Shown here piece by piece: positions 8,354 to 16,677 of a stretch of DNA of 64,000 bases. The notes under the pieces are model-generated. The model had not been told where the DNA came from. It did not search any database and saw only the letters and a list, made by a program, of their open reading frames with translations. The position numbers and the translations under genes were made by a program. The stretch is from Acidimicrobiaceae bacterium. GTDB lineage: Bacteria; Actinomycetota; Acidimicrobiia; Acidimicrobiales; Ilumatobacteraceae. The first letter of the stretch is position 1. Every line of letters begins with the position of its first letter. The DNA is taken from contig JADKGZ010000005.1 of NCBI GenBank assembly GCA_016722025.1, forward strand, positions 1 to 64,000. The letters are read 5' to 3'.

Positions 8354-8857
8354 TCAGTGCGGTCGGTAGTTCGCCTGCGACTGGCGGATCTCTTCCCAAG
8401 CAGCCTCGCGGCCGGCAAGCCCGGCAGTGGATGACGTCTTGCCCGGCTCGAGCGCCTTGTAGACCTCGAAGAAGTGCTGGATCTCTTCCACCAGCTGTGG
8501 CGTCAGGTCTTCCAGGTCGTGCACGTCCTGCCAGCGCGGCTCCTTGGGTGGCACGCAGATCAGCTTCGCGTCTTCGCCGGCTTCGTCGTGCATGTACAGC
8601 ACACCCACCGGGCGGGCCTGCACCCAGATGCCAGGGTAGACGGGGTCTTCCAACAAGACGAGCGCATCGAGAGGGTCGCCGTCGCCGCTGAGCGTTTCGG
8701 GTACGAAGCCGTAGTCGGCGGGATAGGTGGTGGCCGTGAACAGTCGGCGGTCGAGGAACACCCGACCGGTCTCGTGGTCGATCTCGTACTTGTTGCGGCT
8801 GCCGCGCGGAATCTCGATGACGACCTGGATGCAGTCCGGTGGGAGCTCTTTCGACAT
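8354..8857 (-). CDS. ppa: inorganic pyrophosphatase, family I
   Basis: A 167-residue family I enzyme that hydrolyses pyrophosphate to two phosphates in the cytoplasm. It has the family order: IEIPRGSRNKYEID near residue 13, YPADYGFVPET near 41, the metal-binding signature DGDPLDALVL near 54, and a later DEAGEDAKLICVP. Conserved Asp residues of the DxDPxD signature are all present. ATG at 8857 is preceded closely by GAGG. It converges with the ROK regulator and is divergent from the DUF2071 gene. Confidence 0.95.
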   Translation of the reverse strand: MSKELPPDCIQVVIEIPRGSRNKYEIDHETGRVFLDRRLFTATTYPADYGFVPETLSGDGDPLDALVLLEDPVYPGIWVQARPVGVLYMHDEAGEDAKLICVPPKEPRWQDVHDLEDLTPQLVEEIQHFFEVYKALEPGKTSSTAGLAGREAAWEEIRQSQANYRPH

Positions 8858-8942
8858 CCTCGAATGCTCGCACACATGCCTCCGGTCGCGGCAACGCCAC
8901 GGTGGAGGTGGGATCGCGGCGACCAGACGGCTGTGGCCCTCG

Positions 8943-8948
8943 TAGCGT
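8943..8948 (+). promoter_or_regulatory. -10 hexamer TAGCGT, leaderless
   Basis: TAGCGT ends 6 nt before the GTG at 8955 of the DUF2071 gene, with no ribosome binding site between. Confidence 0.55.
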
Positions 8949-8954
8949 GATCGT

Positions 8955-9713
8955 GTGGAGCCGGAACCGATCACCGCCACTGCACCGCGCGCTGCCGGGC
9001 GCACGGTGTTCACACAGGACTGGATGGACCTGACGTTCATCCATTGGGCGGTCGCACCGGAAGTGGTGGCCCCGTTCATGCCGCCCGGCGTGCGGCCGGA
9101 TGTGTTCGACGGCCTCAGCTACGTCGCGCTGGTTCCGTTCTCGATGCAACGCATCGGCCTGTTCGGCGCGCCGGCCGTGCCGTACTTCGGCTCGTTCCTC
9201 GAAACCAACGTCCGGCTGTACGGAGTCGATGGGGAGGGCCGGCGCGGCGTCGTGTTCTGTTCGTTGGAGGCCTCTCGGCTGGCGACGGTGGCACTGACGC
9301 GTTGGACCACCGGGCTGAACTACCTGTGGGCGCGCATGCGGTTGCAGCGCGAGGGCGACCGGCTGGAGTACACCACCCACCGTCGCTGGCCGGGGCCACG
9401 TGGTGCCTCGTCGCGAGTGGTGGTGCGAGTGGGGGAGGAGATCGACCCCTCGCCACTCGAGCGGTTCCTCACCGCTCGCTGGGGCCTGTTCCTGCCCGAT
9501 CGGCGCGGCCGCACCTGCTACTGGCCCAACGAGCACGCAACCTGGCCATTGCGAGCAGCCACGCTCGAGCACCTCGACGACCAACTGGTCGCGGTGGCCG
9601 GCTTTCCGGGCCTGGTCGAGCAACCACCGATCAGCGTGCTGCACTCGTCGGGGGTGAGCGTGCGCTTCGGCCCGCGCCGACGAGCCATTCACACAGATGT
9701 CACGAATTGGTGA
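8955..9713 (+). CDS. DUF2071 (YqjF-like) family protein
   Basis: 252 residues. The DUF2071 pattern is clear: TQDWMDLTFIHWAVAPEVV near residue 20, PPGVRPDVFDGLSYVALVPF near 44, FLETNVRLYG near 78, RGVVFCSLEASRLATVALTR near 94, and a late TARWGLF and CYWPNEHATWPL. The fold is related to acetoacetate decarboxylase, but no catalytic activity is established for this family. It starts from a leaderless promoter and is followed by the ACT-domain gene, which has its own hexamer, so the two need not be one operon. Confidence 0.8.
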   Translation: MEPEPITATAPRAAGRTVFTQDWMDLTFIHWAVAPEVVAPFMPPGVRPDVFDGLSYVALVPFSMQRIGLFGAPAVPYFGSFLETNVRLYGVDGEGRRGVVFCSLEASRLATVALTRWTTGLNYLWARMRLQREGDRLEYTTHRRWPGPRGASSRVVVRVGEEIDPSPLERFLTARWGLFLPDRRGRTCYWPNEHATWPLRAATLEHLDDQLVAVAGFPGLVEQPPISVLHSSGVSVRFGPRRRAIHTDVTNW

Positions 9714-9735
9714 CCGGTCGAACACGCTGCGTCAC

Positions 9736-9741
9736 TAGCGT
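9736..9741 (+). promoter_or_regulatory. -10 hexamer TAGCGT
   Basis: TAGCGT ends 9 nt before the ATG at 9751 of the ACT-domain gene, slightly more than the 6-8 nt seen elsewhere. Confidence 0.45.
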
Positions 9742-9750
9742 CGGCCGGCG

Positions 9751-10371
9751 ATGCACACCTTCGTCGTTCGACTGTGGCTGCCCGACCGCCCGGGTGCGTT
9801 GGGTCAGGTGGCCAGCCGCATCGGCGCGGCCGGTGGCGACGTGGTGGGCATCGAGATCCTCGAGCGTGGCGGGGGCAGCGCCATCGACGACCTCACCGTC
9901 AGCCTGCCCGACGCGAGCCTGGTCGACCTGCTGATCGCCGAGGTTCGCCAGGTGGAGGGCGTGGCGGTGGAGGACGTGCGACCCGTGGCGGCGGATCGGC
10001 CCAGCGGCAGCGTGGCCGTGCTGCACACCGTTGCAGGGCTGGTCGCTGCATCGCCGGCCGACCGGTTGTCGCACGCAGCAGGCTCGCTGCGCGAGCTCTT
10101 CGATGCCGACTGGGTGGTGGCGATGTGCATGGACGGCCCGGCGGCAGTGGCGCACAGCGGGGCGGTTCCGGAGCTGGAGTGGTTGTCGGCATTCCTGTTG
10201 GGCAGCGAGCACCTCGACGGGGAGCACGCCCACACCCCGGGCGACCTGGTCTGGTGCCGGCTGCCGCGTCGAGGTGTGGCGTTGGCCGCAGGCCGCGCCG
10301 GGCGTGTGTTCCATGCGCGCGAGCGCGACGAGTTCCGTGTGCTGGGTGGCATCGTCGACGGTCTCGGCTAG
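9751..10371 (+). CDS. ACT-domain regulatory protein
   Basis: 206 residues. Residues 1-75 form an ACT domain: VVRLWLPDRPGALGQVASRI, then GGDVVGIEILERG and DDLTVSLPD. ACT domains bind amino acids and control metabolic enzymes. The remaining ~130 residues (VAVLHTVAGLVAASP, LFDADWVVAMCMDGP, GVALAAGRAGRVFHARERDEF) look like a degenerate GAF-type sensor domain. No enzyme domain is attached. The neighbouring aminotransferase hints at a link to amino-acid metabolism, but that is only context. Confidence 0.7.
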   Translation: MHTFVVRLWLPDRPGALGQVASRIGAAGGDVVGIEILERGGGSAIDDLTVSLPDASLVDLLIAEVRQVEGVAVEDVRPVAADRPSGSVAVLHTVAGLVAASPADRLSHAAGSLRELFDADWVVAMCMDGPAAVAHSGAVPELEWLSAFLLGSEHLDGEHAHTPGDLVWCRLPRRGVALAAGRAGRVFHARERDEFRVLGGIVDGLG

Positions 10372-10437
10372 CGCAAGCGGCGGGCCGGCGTCGCCGGTGA
10401 CGTGGATATCCACCGCCGGTCGCGGGCGGGCGGTGCG

Positions 10438-10443
10438 TAGCAT
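10438..10443 (+). promoter_or_regulatory. -10 hexamer TAGCAT, leaderless
   Basis: TAGCAT ends 7 nt before the GTG at 10451. An in-frame ATG at 10442 lies inside the hexamer, so GTG is the more likely start of the aminotransferase. Confidence 0.55.
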
Positions 10444-10450
10444 GCGCCGT

Positions 10451-11677
10451 GTGAAGCCCGTCGAGAAGTCCTCCAAGCTCGCCAACGTCTGCTACGACAT
10501 CCGAGGCCCCGTACTCGATCGAGCTCGCCAGATGGAGGAAGAGGGCCAGAAGATCATCAAGCTCAACATCGGCAACCTCGCCGTGTTCGGGCCTGAGCCC
10601 CCCGACGAGATCGTGCAGGACATGATCCGCAACCTGCCGCATTCCGCCGGCTACACCGACAGCAAGGGCCTGTTCGCTCCGCGCAAGAGCATCGTGCACT
10701 ACACGCAGGAGAAGCACATCGCGGGTGTCGCCGTCGACGACGTCTACCTCGGCAACGGCGCCAGCGAGCTGATCGCGATGAGCCTGCAGGCGCTGCTCGA
10801 CGACGGCGACGAAGTGCTCGTGCCCGCTCCCGACTACCCGCTGTGGACTGCATCGGTGTCGCTCGCCGGCGGCCGCCCGGTGCACTACCTGTGCGACGAG
10901 CAGGCCGACTGGTTCCCCGACATCGAGGACATCAAGAGCAAGATCACGTCGGCCACCAAGGCGATCGTGGTGATCAACCCCAACAACCCCACCGGTGCGC
11001 TGTACGGCGACGAGCTGCTGCTGCAGATCGTCGAGCTGGCCCGTCAGCACCAGCTGATCGTGTTCGCCGACGAGATCTACGACAAGACCCTCTACGACGG
11101 CAACACCCACACGTCCATCGCCTCGCTCGCCGACGACGTGCTGTTCGTGACGTTCAACGGGCTGTCGAAGAACTATCGCTCGTGCGGCTACCGCGCCGGC
11201 TGGATGGTCGTGTCGGGGGAGAAGCGTCACGCGAAGGACTACATCGAAGGCCTCGACATGCTCGCCTCGATGCGGCTGTGCTCGAACACGCCCGGCCAGC
11301 TCGCGATCCAGACGGCACTCGGTGGCTACCAGAGCATCGACGATCTGGTCGCGCCCACGGGCCGCCTGTGCCGCCAGCGCGACATTGCGCACGAGATGTT
11401 GACCCAGATCCCCGGTGTCACGTGCGTGAAGCCGAAGGCTGCGCTGTACATGTTCCCGCGGCTCGACCCGAAGGTGTACCCGATCGCCGACGACCAGCAG
11501 TTCGCCTACGAACTGCTGGCGGAGGAGAAGGTGCTGATCGTTCAGGGCACCGGCTTCAACTGGCCGACGCCCGACCACTTCCGCCTCGTCTTCCTGCCGC
11601 CCACCGACGACCTTGCCGAGGCCCTGCACCGCATCGAGCGCTTCCTCGGCGCATACCGCAAACGCCACTCGTTCTGA
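10451..11677 (+). CDS. fold-type I aminotransferase, AlaA-like (alanine transaminase)
   Basis: A 408-residue PLP enzyme. Key features are LNIGNLAVFGPEPP near residue 38, YLGNGASELIAMSLQ for cofactor binding, NPNNPTGALY (the N contacting PLP O3'), FADEIYDKTLYDG, and the Schiff-base lysine in FNGLSKNYRSCGYRAGW. This signature set matches the AlaA/Rv0337c group, which mainly transfers amino groups from alanine or glutamate to pyruvate or 2-oxoglutarate. Substrate is inferred from family. The gene converges with the CoA-transferase gene. Confidence 0.85.
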   Translation: MKPVEKSSKLANVCYDIRGPVLDRARQMEEEGQKIIKLNIGNLAVFGPEPPDEIVQDMIRNLPHSAGYTDSKGLFAPRKSIVHYTQEKHIAGVAVDDVYLGNGASELIAMSLQALLDDGDEVLVPAPDYPLWTASVSLAGGRPVHYLCDEQADWFPDIEDIKSKITSATKAIVVINPNNPTGALYGDELLLQIVELARQHQLIVFADEIYDKTLYDGNTHTSIASLADDVLFVTFNGLSKNYRSCGYRAGWMVVSGEKRHAKDYIEGLDMLASMRLCSNTPGQLAIQTALGGYQSIDDLVAPTGRLCRQRDIAHEMLTQIPGVTCVKPKAALYMFPRLDPKVYPIADDQQFAYELLAEEKVLIVQGTGFNWPTPDHFRLVFLPPTDDLAEALHRIERFLGAYRKRHSF

Positions 11678-11691
11678 GATCGACGGGTTGG

Positions 11692-11751
11692 TCAACCGGC
11701 CAACGGCTGGTTCAGCTCGATCAGCGTGCCTTCAGGGTCGCCTCGGTGCAC
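11692..11751 (-). pseudogene. C-terminal remnant of a VOC/glyoxalase-like gene
   Basis: The minus strand from about 11751 to the TGA at 11692 reads VHRGDPEGTLIELNQPLAG, very like the last strand of VOC-family proteins (DPEGxxIEL with the metal-binding Glu). Nothing upstream in this frame belongs to the fold because the CoA-transferase gene occupies it. It may be the scar of a deletion, or chance. Confidence 0.35.
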
Positions 11752-11762
11752 GCGCCCCGTCC

Positions 11763-13082
11763 CTATGCGTACCCGAGCCGCTTCGCCTCGGAGGTGAGCT
11801 GCTGGCGGTGGTCGGGGTGGGCGATGGCGATCAGCGCCCTGGTGCGTTCCCGCACCGTCTTCGAGCGCAGCTCGGCGACACCGAACTCGGTGACCACCTT
11901 GTCGACGGTGTTCTTCGAGTTGGTGACCACTTCGCCGGCGGCGAACTGCGGCACGATGCGGCTGACGGTGCCGTTCGCCGCGGTGGAGTGCAACACGATG
12001 AAGCCCTGCCCGCCCTCCGAGTACATCGCACCGCGGGCGAAGTCGACCTGGCCGCCCGATGACGAGTAGTAGCGGCCACCCAGCGTCTCCGACGCGCACT
12101 GGCCGAGGAAGTCGACCGACAGGGTGGCGTTGATCGACACGAAGTTGCGTTCGCGGCTGAGCAGCCGGGGGTCGTTGACGTAGCGGGCGCTCCACAGCTC
12201 GACCGCTGTGTTCTCGTTGAGGAAGTCGTACAGGCGCTGCGTGCCGAGCGCGAAGGTGCCCACTACCTTGGTGCGGTTGTGCAGCTTGCGCACCCCGTTG
12301 ACGACCCCCTGCTCGACGAGATCGACGAGGCCGTCGCTGAGGAGCTCGGTGTGCACGCCCAGATCGCGGTGGTGCGCCAGTGCGCTCATGATGGCATTGG
12401 GGATGGCGCCGATGCCCGTCTGCAAGCAGGCGCCGTCGGGGATGCGATCGGCGACGAAGCCGGCGATGGTGTGGTCGTCGGCCTCGATCTCGGGCGGGGG
12501 GACCTCGACCAGCGGATGGTCGTTGCGCACCCAACCGGCGACCTGACTGATGTGGATCTGGTTGCGGCCGAACGTGCGCGGCATCTGCGCATTGGCTTCC
12601 AGGAAGAACCTGGCGCGGCCGATGAAGCTACTGGTGTAGTCGGCACTGACGCCCAGGCTGAAGTAGCCGTGACGATCAGGCGGCGCGGCCGTGGCGATGA
12701 CCAACGGGTCGTTGGTGCGTCGCTGCATGTGGCTGAACACTTCACTGAAGTGGTTGGGCACGAGATCGAGCGTGCCGGCGAGGTAGCAGGGCCTGGTGAC
12801 GTGCGACAGGAAGTACGAGACGTGCCGCAACCTGTCGCCGTACGCGCCGTGCAGGTAGGGGCGGTCGCTCAGCGCGTGCATCTGGTGCACGGTGACCCCC
12901 TCCAGGTCGCCGCGGGCGGCGGCGGCCTCGACCGTGTCGAGCAACAGGCTGGGCTCGCCGTTGGCGAGCGGCACGATGAGGTCGCTGTGCGGGTGGATGT
13001 GAGCGAGGAGGGCCTCTGCCGATTCGGCGGGGAAGAGGCGGCCGGCGAGCGGCGTTGGGCGATCGTTCAGTGGAGGATCCAA
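11763..13082 (-). CDS. acetyl-CoA hydrolase/CoA-transferase family protein
   Basis: About 439 residues in the Cat/4-hydroxybutyrate CoA-transferase family, which moves CoA between carboxylic acids through a glutamyl-CoA intermediate. Visible signatures are LQTGIGAIPNAIMSAL, LGVHTELLSDGLVDLVEQG (with the candidate catalytic Glu), SINATLSVDFLGQCASE and YYSSSGGQVDFARGA. No ATG fits the N-terminus; a TTG at 13082, inside the last codons of glpK, or a CTG at 13070 are the options. Either way it is coupled to glpK. The pairing with glycerol kinase has no obvious shared pathway. Confidence 0.82.
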   Translation of the reverse strand: MDPPLNDRPTPLAGRLFPAESAEALLAHIHPHSDLIVPLANGEPSLLLDTVEAAAARGDLEGVTVHQMHALSDRPYLHGAYGDRLRHVSYFLSHVTRPCYLAGTLDLVPNHFSEVFSHMQRRTNDPLVIATAAPPDRHGYFSLGVSADYTSSFIGRARFFLEANAQMPRTFGRNQIHISQVAGWVRNDHPLVEVPPPEIEADDHTIAGFVADRIPDGACLQTGIGAIPNAIMSALAHHRDLGVHTELLSDGLVDLVEQGVVNGVRKLHNRTKVVGTFALGTQRLYDFLNENTAVELWSARYVNDPRLLSRERNFVSINATLSVDFLGQCASETLGGRYYSSSGGQVDFARGAMYSEGGQGFIVLHSTAANGTVSRIVPQFAAGEVVTNSKNTVDKVVTEFGVAELRSKTVRERTRALIAIAHPDHRQQLTSEAKRLGYA

Positions 13083-14557
13083 TCTCGAGAGCGGTCGACG
13101 GCCCGTCGCCAGGCAGCGTGATCGAGGTCGGCCTGTACGCGCTGAGGGTTGGGCTCGAACTGGGCCTCGACCGCCCACTCCGCCGCAACGGCCTCGAGCG
13201 ACGGCCACACGCCTTCGGCCAACCCCGCCAGATATGCCGCGCCGAGCGCGGTGGTCTCCTGGTCGGCGGGCCGGCGCACGGTGACACCCAACTGGTCTGC
13301 CTGCAGTTGCAGCATCGCATCCATCGCCGAGGCGCCGCCGTCGACGCGCAGATCCTTGATCTCGACGCCGGCGGCGGTGGTCATCGCGTCGACGGCGTCG
13401 CGGGTCTGGTAGGCCATGGCCTCCACGACGGCACGGGCGATGTGAGCCTTGGTGGTGCCGCGAGTGATGCCCACGATGGTGCCACGCGCATATGGATCCC
13501 ACCAGGGGCTGCCCAGCCCAGCGAAAGCAGGCACCACGTACACCCCGCCGTTGTCGGTGACCGACTGCGCCAGCGGCCCCACTTCGGCGGCGGTGGAGAT
13601 GATGCCCAGGCCGTCGCGCAACCACTGCACCGCAGCGCCGGTGACGAAGATGGCGCCTTCCACCGCATAGGCAACGGTGCCGTCGGCCAACACCCAGGCC
13701 ACCGTGGTGAGCATGCCGTCGGCAGGCGGCGGGCACGTCGCACCCACGTTGAGCAGGATGAAGCTGCCCGTGCCGTAGGTGTTCTTGGCCATGCCCGGCT
13801 GCACGCACGCTTGGCCGAAGAGGGCAGCTTGCTGGTCGCCGGCGATGCCCGAGATGGGAATGCCGGCGGGCACGCCACAGAGATCGGAGGTGACCCCGAA
13901 CCGGCCGCTCGACGGCATCACCGTCGGCAGCGCGGTCATCGGTACCCCGAACAGCGCGCACATCTCGTCGCTCCACTGCAACGAACGGATGTCGAACAAC
14001 ATCGTGCGGCTGGCGTTGGAGGCATCGGTGGCGTGCACGGCGCCGCCGGTGAGGTTCCAGACCAGCCAGGAGTCGATGGTGCCCAGCGCGAGCTCGTCGT
14101 CGATGGGAATGGCCCTGTTGGCCAGCAGCCACTCGACCTTCGAACCCGAGAAGTAGGGGTCGAGCACGAGGCCGGTGACATCGCGCACCTGTGGCAACAT
14201 GCCCGCTTCGGTGAGCTGGTCGCACCGGCCGGCGGTACGGCGGTCCTGCCACACGATCGCGCTGCCATACGGCTGGCCCGTGCGGCGATTCCATGCCAGC
14301 ACCGTTTCCCGCTGGTTGGTGATGCCGATGGCGGCGACGTTGCCGACGCCCACGCTGCCGATGGTGTGGGCCAAGGTGGCCTTCACGGCTTCCCAGATCT
14401 CGACCGGGTCGTGCTCGACCCAGCCCGGTTGCGGGTAGTGCTGCTCGAACTCGCGATAGTCGGCGATCACCTCGCCCCCGCCGGGGAAGATGGCCCGGCT
14501 GCGAACGCCGGTGGTGCCGGCGTCGATCGCGATCACACATCGACGTGACGAGGTCAT
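13067..14557 (-). CDS. glpK: glycerol kinase
   Basis: A 496-residue FGGY kinase converting glycerol to glycerol 3-phosphate. It shows AIDAGTTGVRSRAIF at residues 10-24, GITNQRETVLAWNRRTG near 77 with WQDRRT just after, and the glycerol-binding FSGSKVEWLL. GIAGDQQAALFGQ with the catalytic Asp and GTGSFILLNVG follow, and DGGASAMDAMLQLQAD near 400. Length and order are normal for GlpK. ATG at 14557 follows a TACAGT hexamer by 7 nt. It heads the unit containing the CoA-transferase gene. Confidence 0.93.
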   Translation of the reverse strand: MTSSRRCVIAIDAGTTGVRSRAIFPGGGEVIADYREFEQHYPQPGWVEHDPVEIWEAVKATLAHTIGSVGVGNVAAIGITNQRETVLAWNRRTGQPYGSAIVWQDRRTAGRCDQLTEAGMLPQVRDVTGLVLDPYFSGSKVEWLLANRAIPIDDELALGTIDSWLVWNLTGGAVHATDASNASRTMLFDIRSLQWSDEMCALFGVPMTALPTVMPSSGRFGVTSDLCGVPAGIPISGIAGDQQAALFGQACVQPGMAKNTYGTGSFILLNVGATCPPPADGMLTTVAWVLADGTVAYAVEGAIFVTGAAVQWLRDGLGIISTAAEVGPLAQSVTDNGGVYVVPAFAGLGSPWWDPYARGTIVGITRGTTKAHIARAVVEAMAYQTRDAVDAMTTAAGVEIKDLRVDGGASAMDAMLQLQADQLGVTVRRPADQETTALGAAYLAGLAEGVWPSLEAVAAEWAVEAQFEPNPQRVQADLDHAAWRRAVDRSRDWILH

Positions 14558-14564
14558 GACCGAC

Positions 14565-14570
14565 ACTGTA
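14565..14570 (-). promoter_or_regulatory. -10 hexamer TACAGT, leaderless start of glpK
   Basis: Minus-strand TACAGT ends 7 nt before the glpK ATG at 14557. Confidence 0.6.
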
Positions 14571-14606
14571 GAGGGAAGAGCAGCGAGTGGCCCTGGCCGG
14601 CGGGGG

Positions 14607-14951
14607 TCAGCGCTTCGGTCGTGACGGGCCCTTGTTCGACCCGCCGGAGGTGCGGCTGGTGGGTGCCGGCCTGGGCTTGCTGGAGGGTGGCGCACTGCGC
14701 CCCACCTGACGAACAGGAGCAGCCGCTGCCTCGGCGCGGATCTGCTTGAGGGTCTTGCGTTGGTAGCCGAACTTGGCGAGCACTGCACCGAAGGCCACGT
14801 ACACGAAGCCGCCGAGCAGGATGGTGAGGTAGCTGCCAGCGTTGCGGTTGTCGGTGGCCACCAGCGAGACGACGGCCACGACGGTGCCGATGACTGCCCA
14901 CTCGATGCACAGCCGCTTCCACGCGACCGGGTTTGCCGACTTCCACGCCAT
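14607..14951 (-). CDS. small two-helix membrane protein with basic tail
   Basis: 114 residues from an ATG at 14951, preceded closely by GAGG. Two hydrophobic helices (about residues 14-32, VIGTVVAVVSLVA; and 39-58, YLTILLGGFVYVAFGAVLA) are followed by a basic, Pro/Ser-rich tail rich in Lys and Arg that would stay in the cytoplasm. I recognise no family. It is divergent from pfkA, so the two promoters lie between 14952 and 14994. Confidence 0.65.
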   Translation of the reverse strand: MAWKSANPVAWKRLCIEWAVIGTVVAVVSLVATDNRNAGSYLTILLGGFVYVAFGAVLAKFGYQRKTLKQIRAEAAAAPVRQVGRSAPPSSKPRPAPTSRTSGGSNKGPSRPKR

Positions 14952-14980
14952 CCTCGGAGACCTCTTCTGCAGAATCGCAC

Positions 14981-14986
14981 TACGAT
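14981..14986 (+). promoter_or_regulatory. -10 hexamer TACGAT, leaderless start of pfkA
   Basis: TACGAT ends 8 nt before the GTG at 14995; another in-frame GTG lies at 14989. Confidence 0.55.
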
Positions 14987-14994
14987 CGGTGCAC

Positions 14995-16040
14995 GTGCGA
15001 GTAGGCATTCTGACAGGTGGGGGCGACTGCCCCGGTCTCAACGCAGTCATCCGAGCAGTCGTCCGCAAGGGCGAGCTGGTCTATGGCGACCAACTGGTCG
15101 GCTTCCTCGACGCGTGGGATGGCGTGATGGAGCGGCGCACGATCCCGCTCGACGTGTCGTCGCTGCGCGGCATGCTGCCACGCGGGGGCACCTTGCTGGG
15201 CACCCGCCGGGGCAGTCCCTACGACCACGTCGACGGGCTCCAGCGCGTGCAGGCGACGTTCACCGACATGGGTCTCGACGCGCTGGTGGTCATCGGCGGC
15301 AACGGCTCGCTCTCGGTCGCATGCAAGCTGCACCAAGAGCTCGGCCTGCCCATCGTGGGGGTGCCCAAGACCATCGACAACGACGTGGTCGGCACCGACA
15401 TGACCTTCGGGTTCAACACCGCCGTGCAGATCGCCACCGACGCCATCGACCGGTTGCACACCACCGCGGAGAGCCACGATCGCGTGATGGTCGTGGAGGT
15501 CATGGGCCGCCACAGCGGCTGGATCGCCACCTATGCGGGCATCGCCGGCGGCGCGACGGCCATCCTCATCCCGGAGGAGCCGTTCGACATCGGCGCAGTG
15601 TGCGAGCTGCTGCGCAGCCGGCACGAACGCGGTCGCTATGCGTCGATCGTGGTCGTCGCGGAGGGTGCCGAGCCGAAGGAGGGCACGATGCAGTCACGCG
15701 ACAAGGTGTACGACCAGTTCGGCCACGTGCGGCTGGGCGGCATCGCCGAGACCATCGCCAACGTCATCGAGGAGCGCACCGGCTTCGAGACCCGCATGGT
15801 GCTGCTCGGCCACATCCAGCGCGGTGGCACGCCCACCGCGTTCGACCGTGTGCTCAGCACCCGGTACGGCGTCGCGGCCATCGACGCCGTGCACGCCAAG
15901 TCGTGGGGCGACATGGTGGTGCTGCGTGGCGACGAAGTGCTCACCGCGCCGCTCACCGAGACCGTCGGCAAGACCCGCCCGGTCGACCCGCATCTCTACC
16001 ACGAGGTCGCCGAGGCTTTTTCGAGGTCTTTTTCGGGTGA
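14995..16040 (+). CDS. pfkA: 6-phosphofructokinase, frameshift at the C-terminus
   Basis: Phosphofructokinase of group A, committing fructose 6-phosphate to glycolysis. Signatures: VGILTGGGDCPGLNAVIR at the N-terminus, LGTRRGSP near 65, VVIGGNGSL for nucleotide binding, the catalytic PKTIDNDVVGTDMTFGF, and MGRHSGWIATYAG. A Lys in PKTIDNDV and Gly in GGNGS resemble the PPi- or mixed-type subgroup, so the phosphoryl donor may not be ATP. At about 16017 a run of five T should be six: restoring it gives the normal ending VAEAFFEVFFG and a stop at 16040 (about 348 residues). As given, the frame runs on to 16104 over the convergent lpqB gene. Confidence 0.88.
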
Positions 16041-16056
16041 CGGTCTTCTTCGGCCG

Positions 16057-16677
16057 CTACGGCTGAACGGGAGTGGGGATCGCCGGGTACGCCGGCTGCG
16101 ATGACTGCACCAGACCCGGGTAGTCGTACACCGTGAGCGGTGCGCTCTGCAGCTCGCCGTTGCCCGACGGCCACTGCTGGTCGGCGCCGTTGATCAAGAT
16201 GTTCACGGATTCCACGCCGTCGACCTCGGAGGCGGTGAACACGATCTGGGCCACCGCCGCCACCAGCACCTCACCCGACAGCTGCCCCAGCTCCTTGGAG
16301 ACGTCGACGCGGAGCACGCCACCTCGCCGAGTGGTGGAGAGCAGCTGCACGCCGGCGGGAAGCGCGGTGCGGAACTGGCTGTCGAGCTCGACCACGTTGG
16401 GGCCGGCGAAGAGCGCGGTGAGCAGATCGATCGCGGTCTCGTCGACGTCGCGTGCCACCGCCTGCAGCGCTTGTGACTGGCCGGCGGACTCCGGTGCCAG
16501 CAAGTACACCCGGGCGGTGCCGGTGGCCGCGCCGGCGCTGCGGTCGGCCGTGACGCCCAGTCGCTGCTGATCGACAGCCGGGATGTTGCGCGGAGAGTCG
16601 TCGGTGCTGATGCCGCACGCGGCACACAGCAGCGCGGCGAGCGCGCCGCCGAACAGGGTTCGCAGTCGCGGTGTCAT
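16057..16677 (-). CDS. lpqB: LpqB-like lipoprotein reduced to a GerMN domain
   Basis: 206 residues beginning with a lipoprotein signal (LFGGALAALLCAAC, Cys about 20). The rest fits a GerMN domain (RVYLLAPESAG, LLTALFAGPNVVE, GVQLLSTTRRGGVLRVDVS, VAAVAQIVFTASEVDGV). In mycobacteria and streptomycetes LpqB is about 580 residues and adds a beta-propeller; here only the GerMN half is present. Position as the third gene after mtrA and mtrB identifies it: LpqB tunes MtrB signalling from the outer face of the membrane. ATG overlaps the mtrB stop by 4 nt. Confidence 0.78.
   Translation of the reverse strand: MTPRLRTLFGGALAALLCAACGISTDDSPRNIPAVDQQRLGVTADRSAGAATGTARVYLLAPESAGQSQALQAVARDVDETAIDLLTALFAGPNVVELDSQFRTALPAGVQLLSTTRRGGVLRVDVSKELGQLSGEVLVAAVAQIVFTASEVDGVESVNILINGADQQWPSGNGELQSAPLTVYDYPGLVQSSQPAYPAIPTPVQP

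Noticed and set aside
11690..11712. GGTTGgtCAACC inverted repeat as a bidirectional terminator between convergent genes
   Set aside because: The stem is only 5 bp with a 2-base loop and no T-run; too weak to call.
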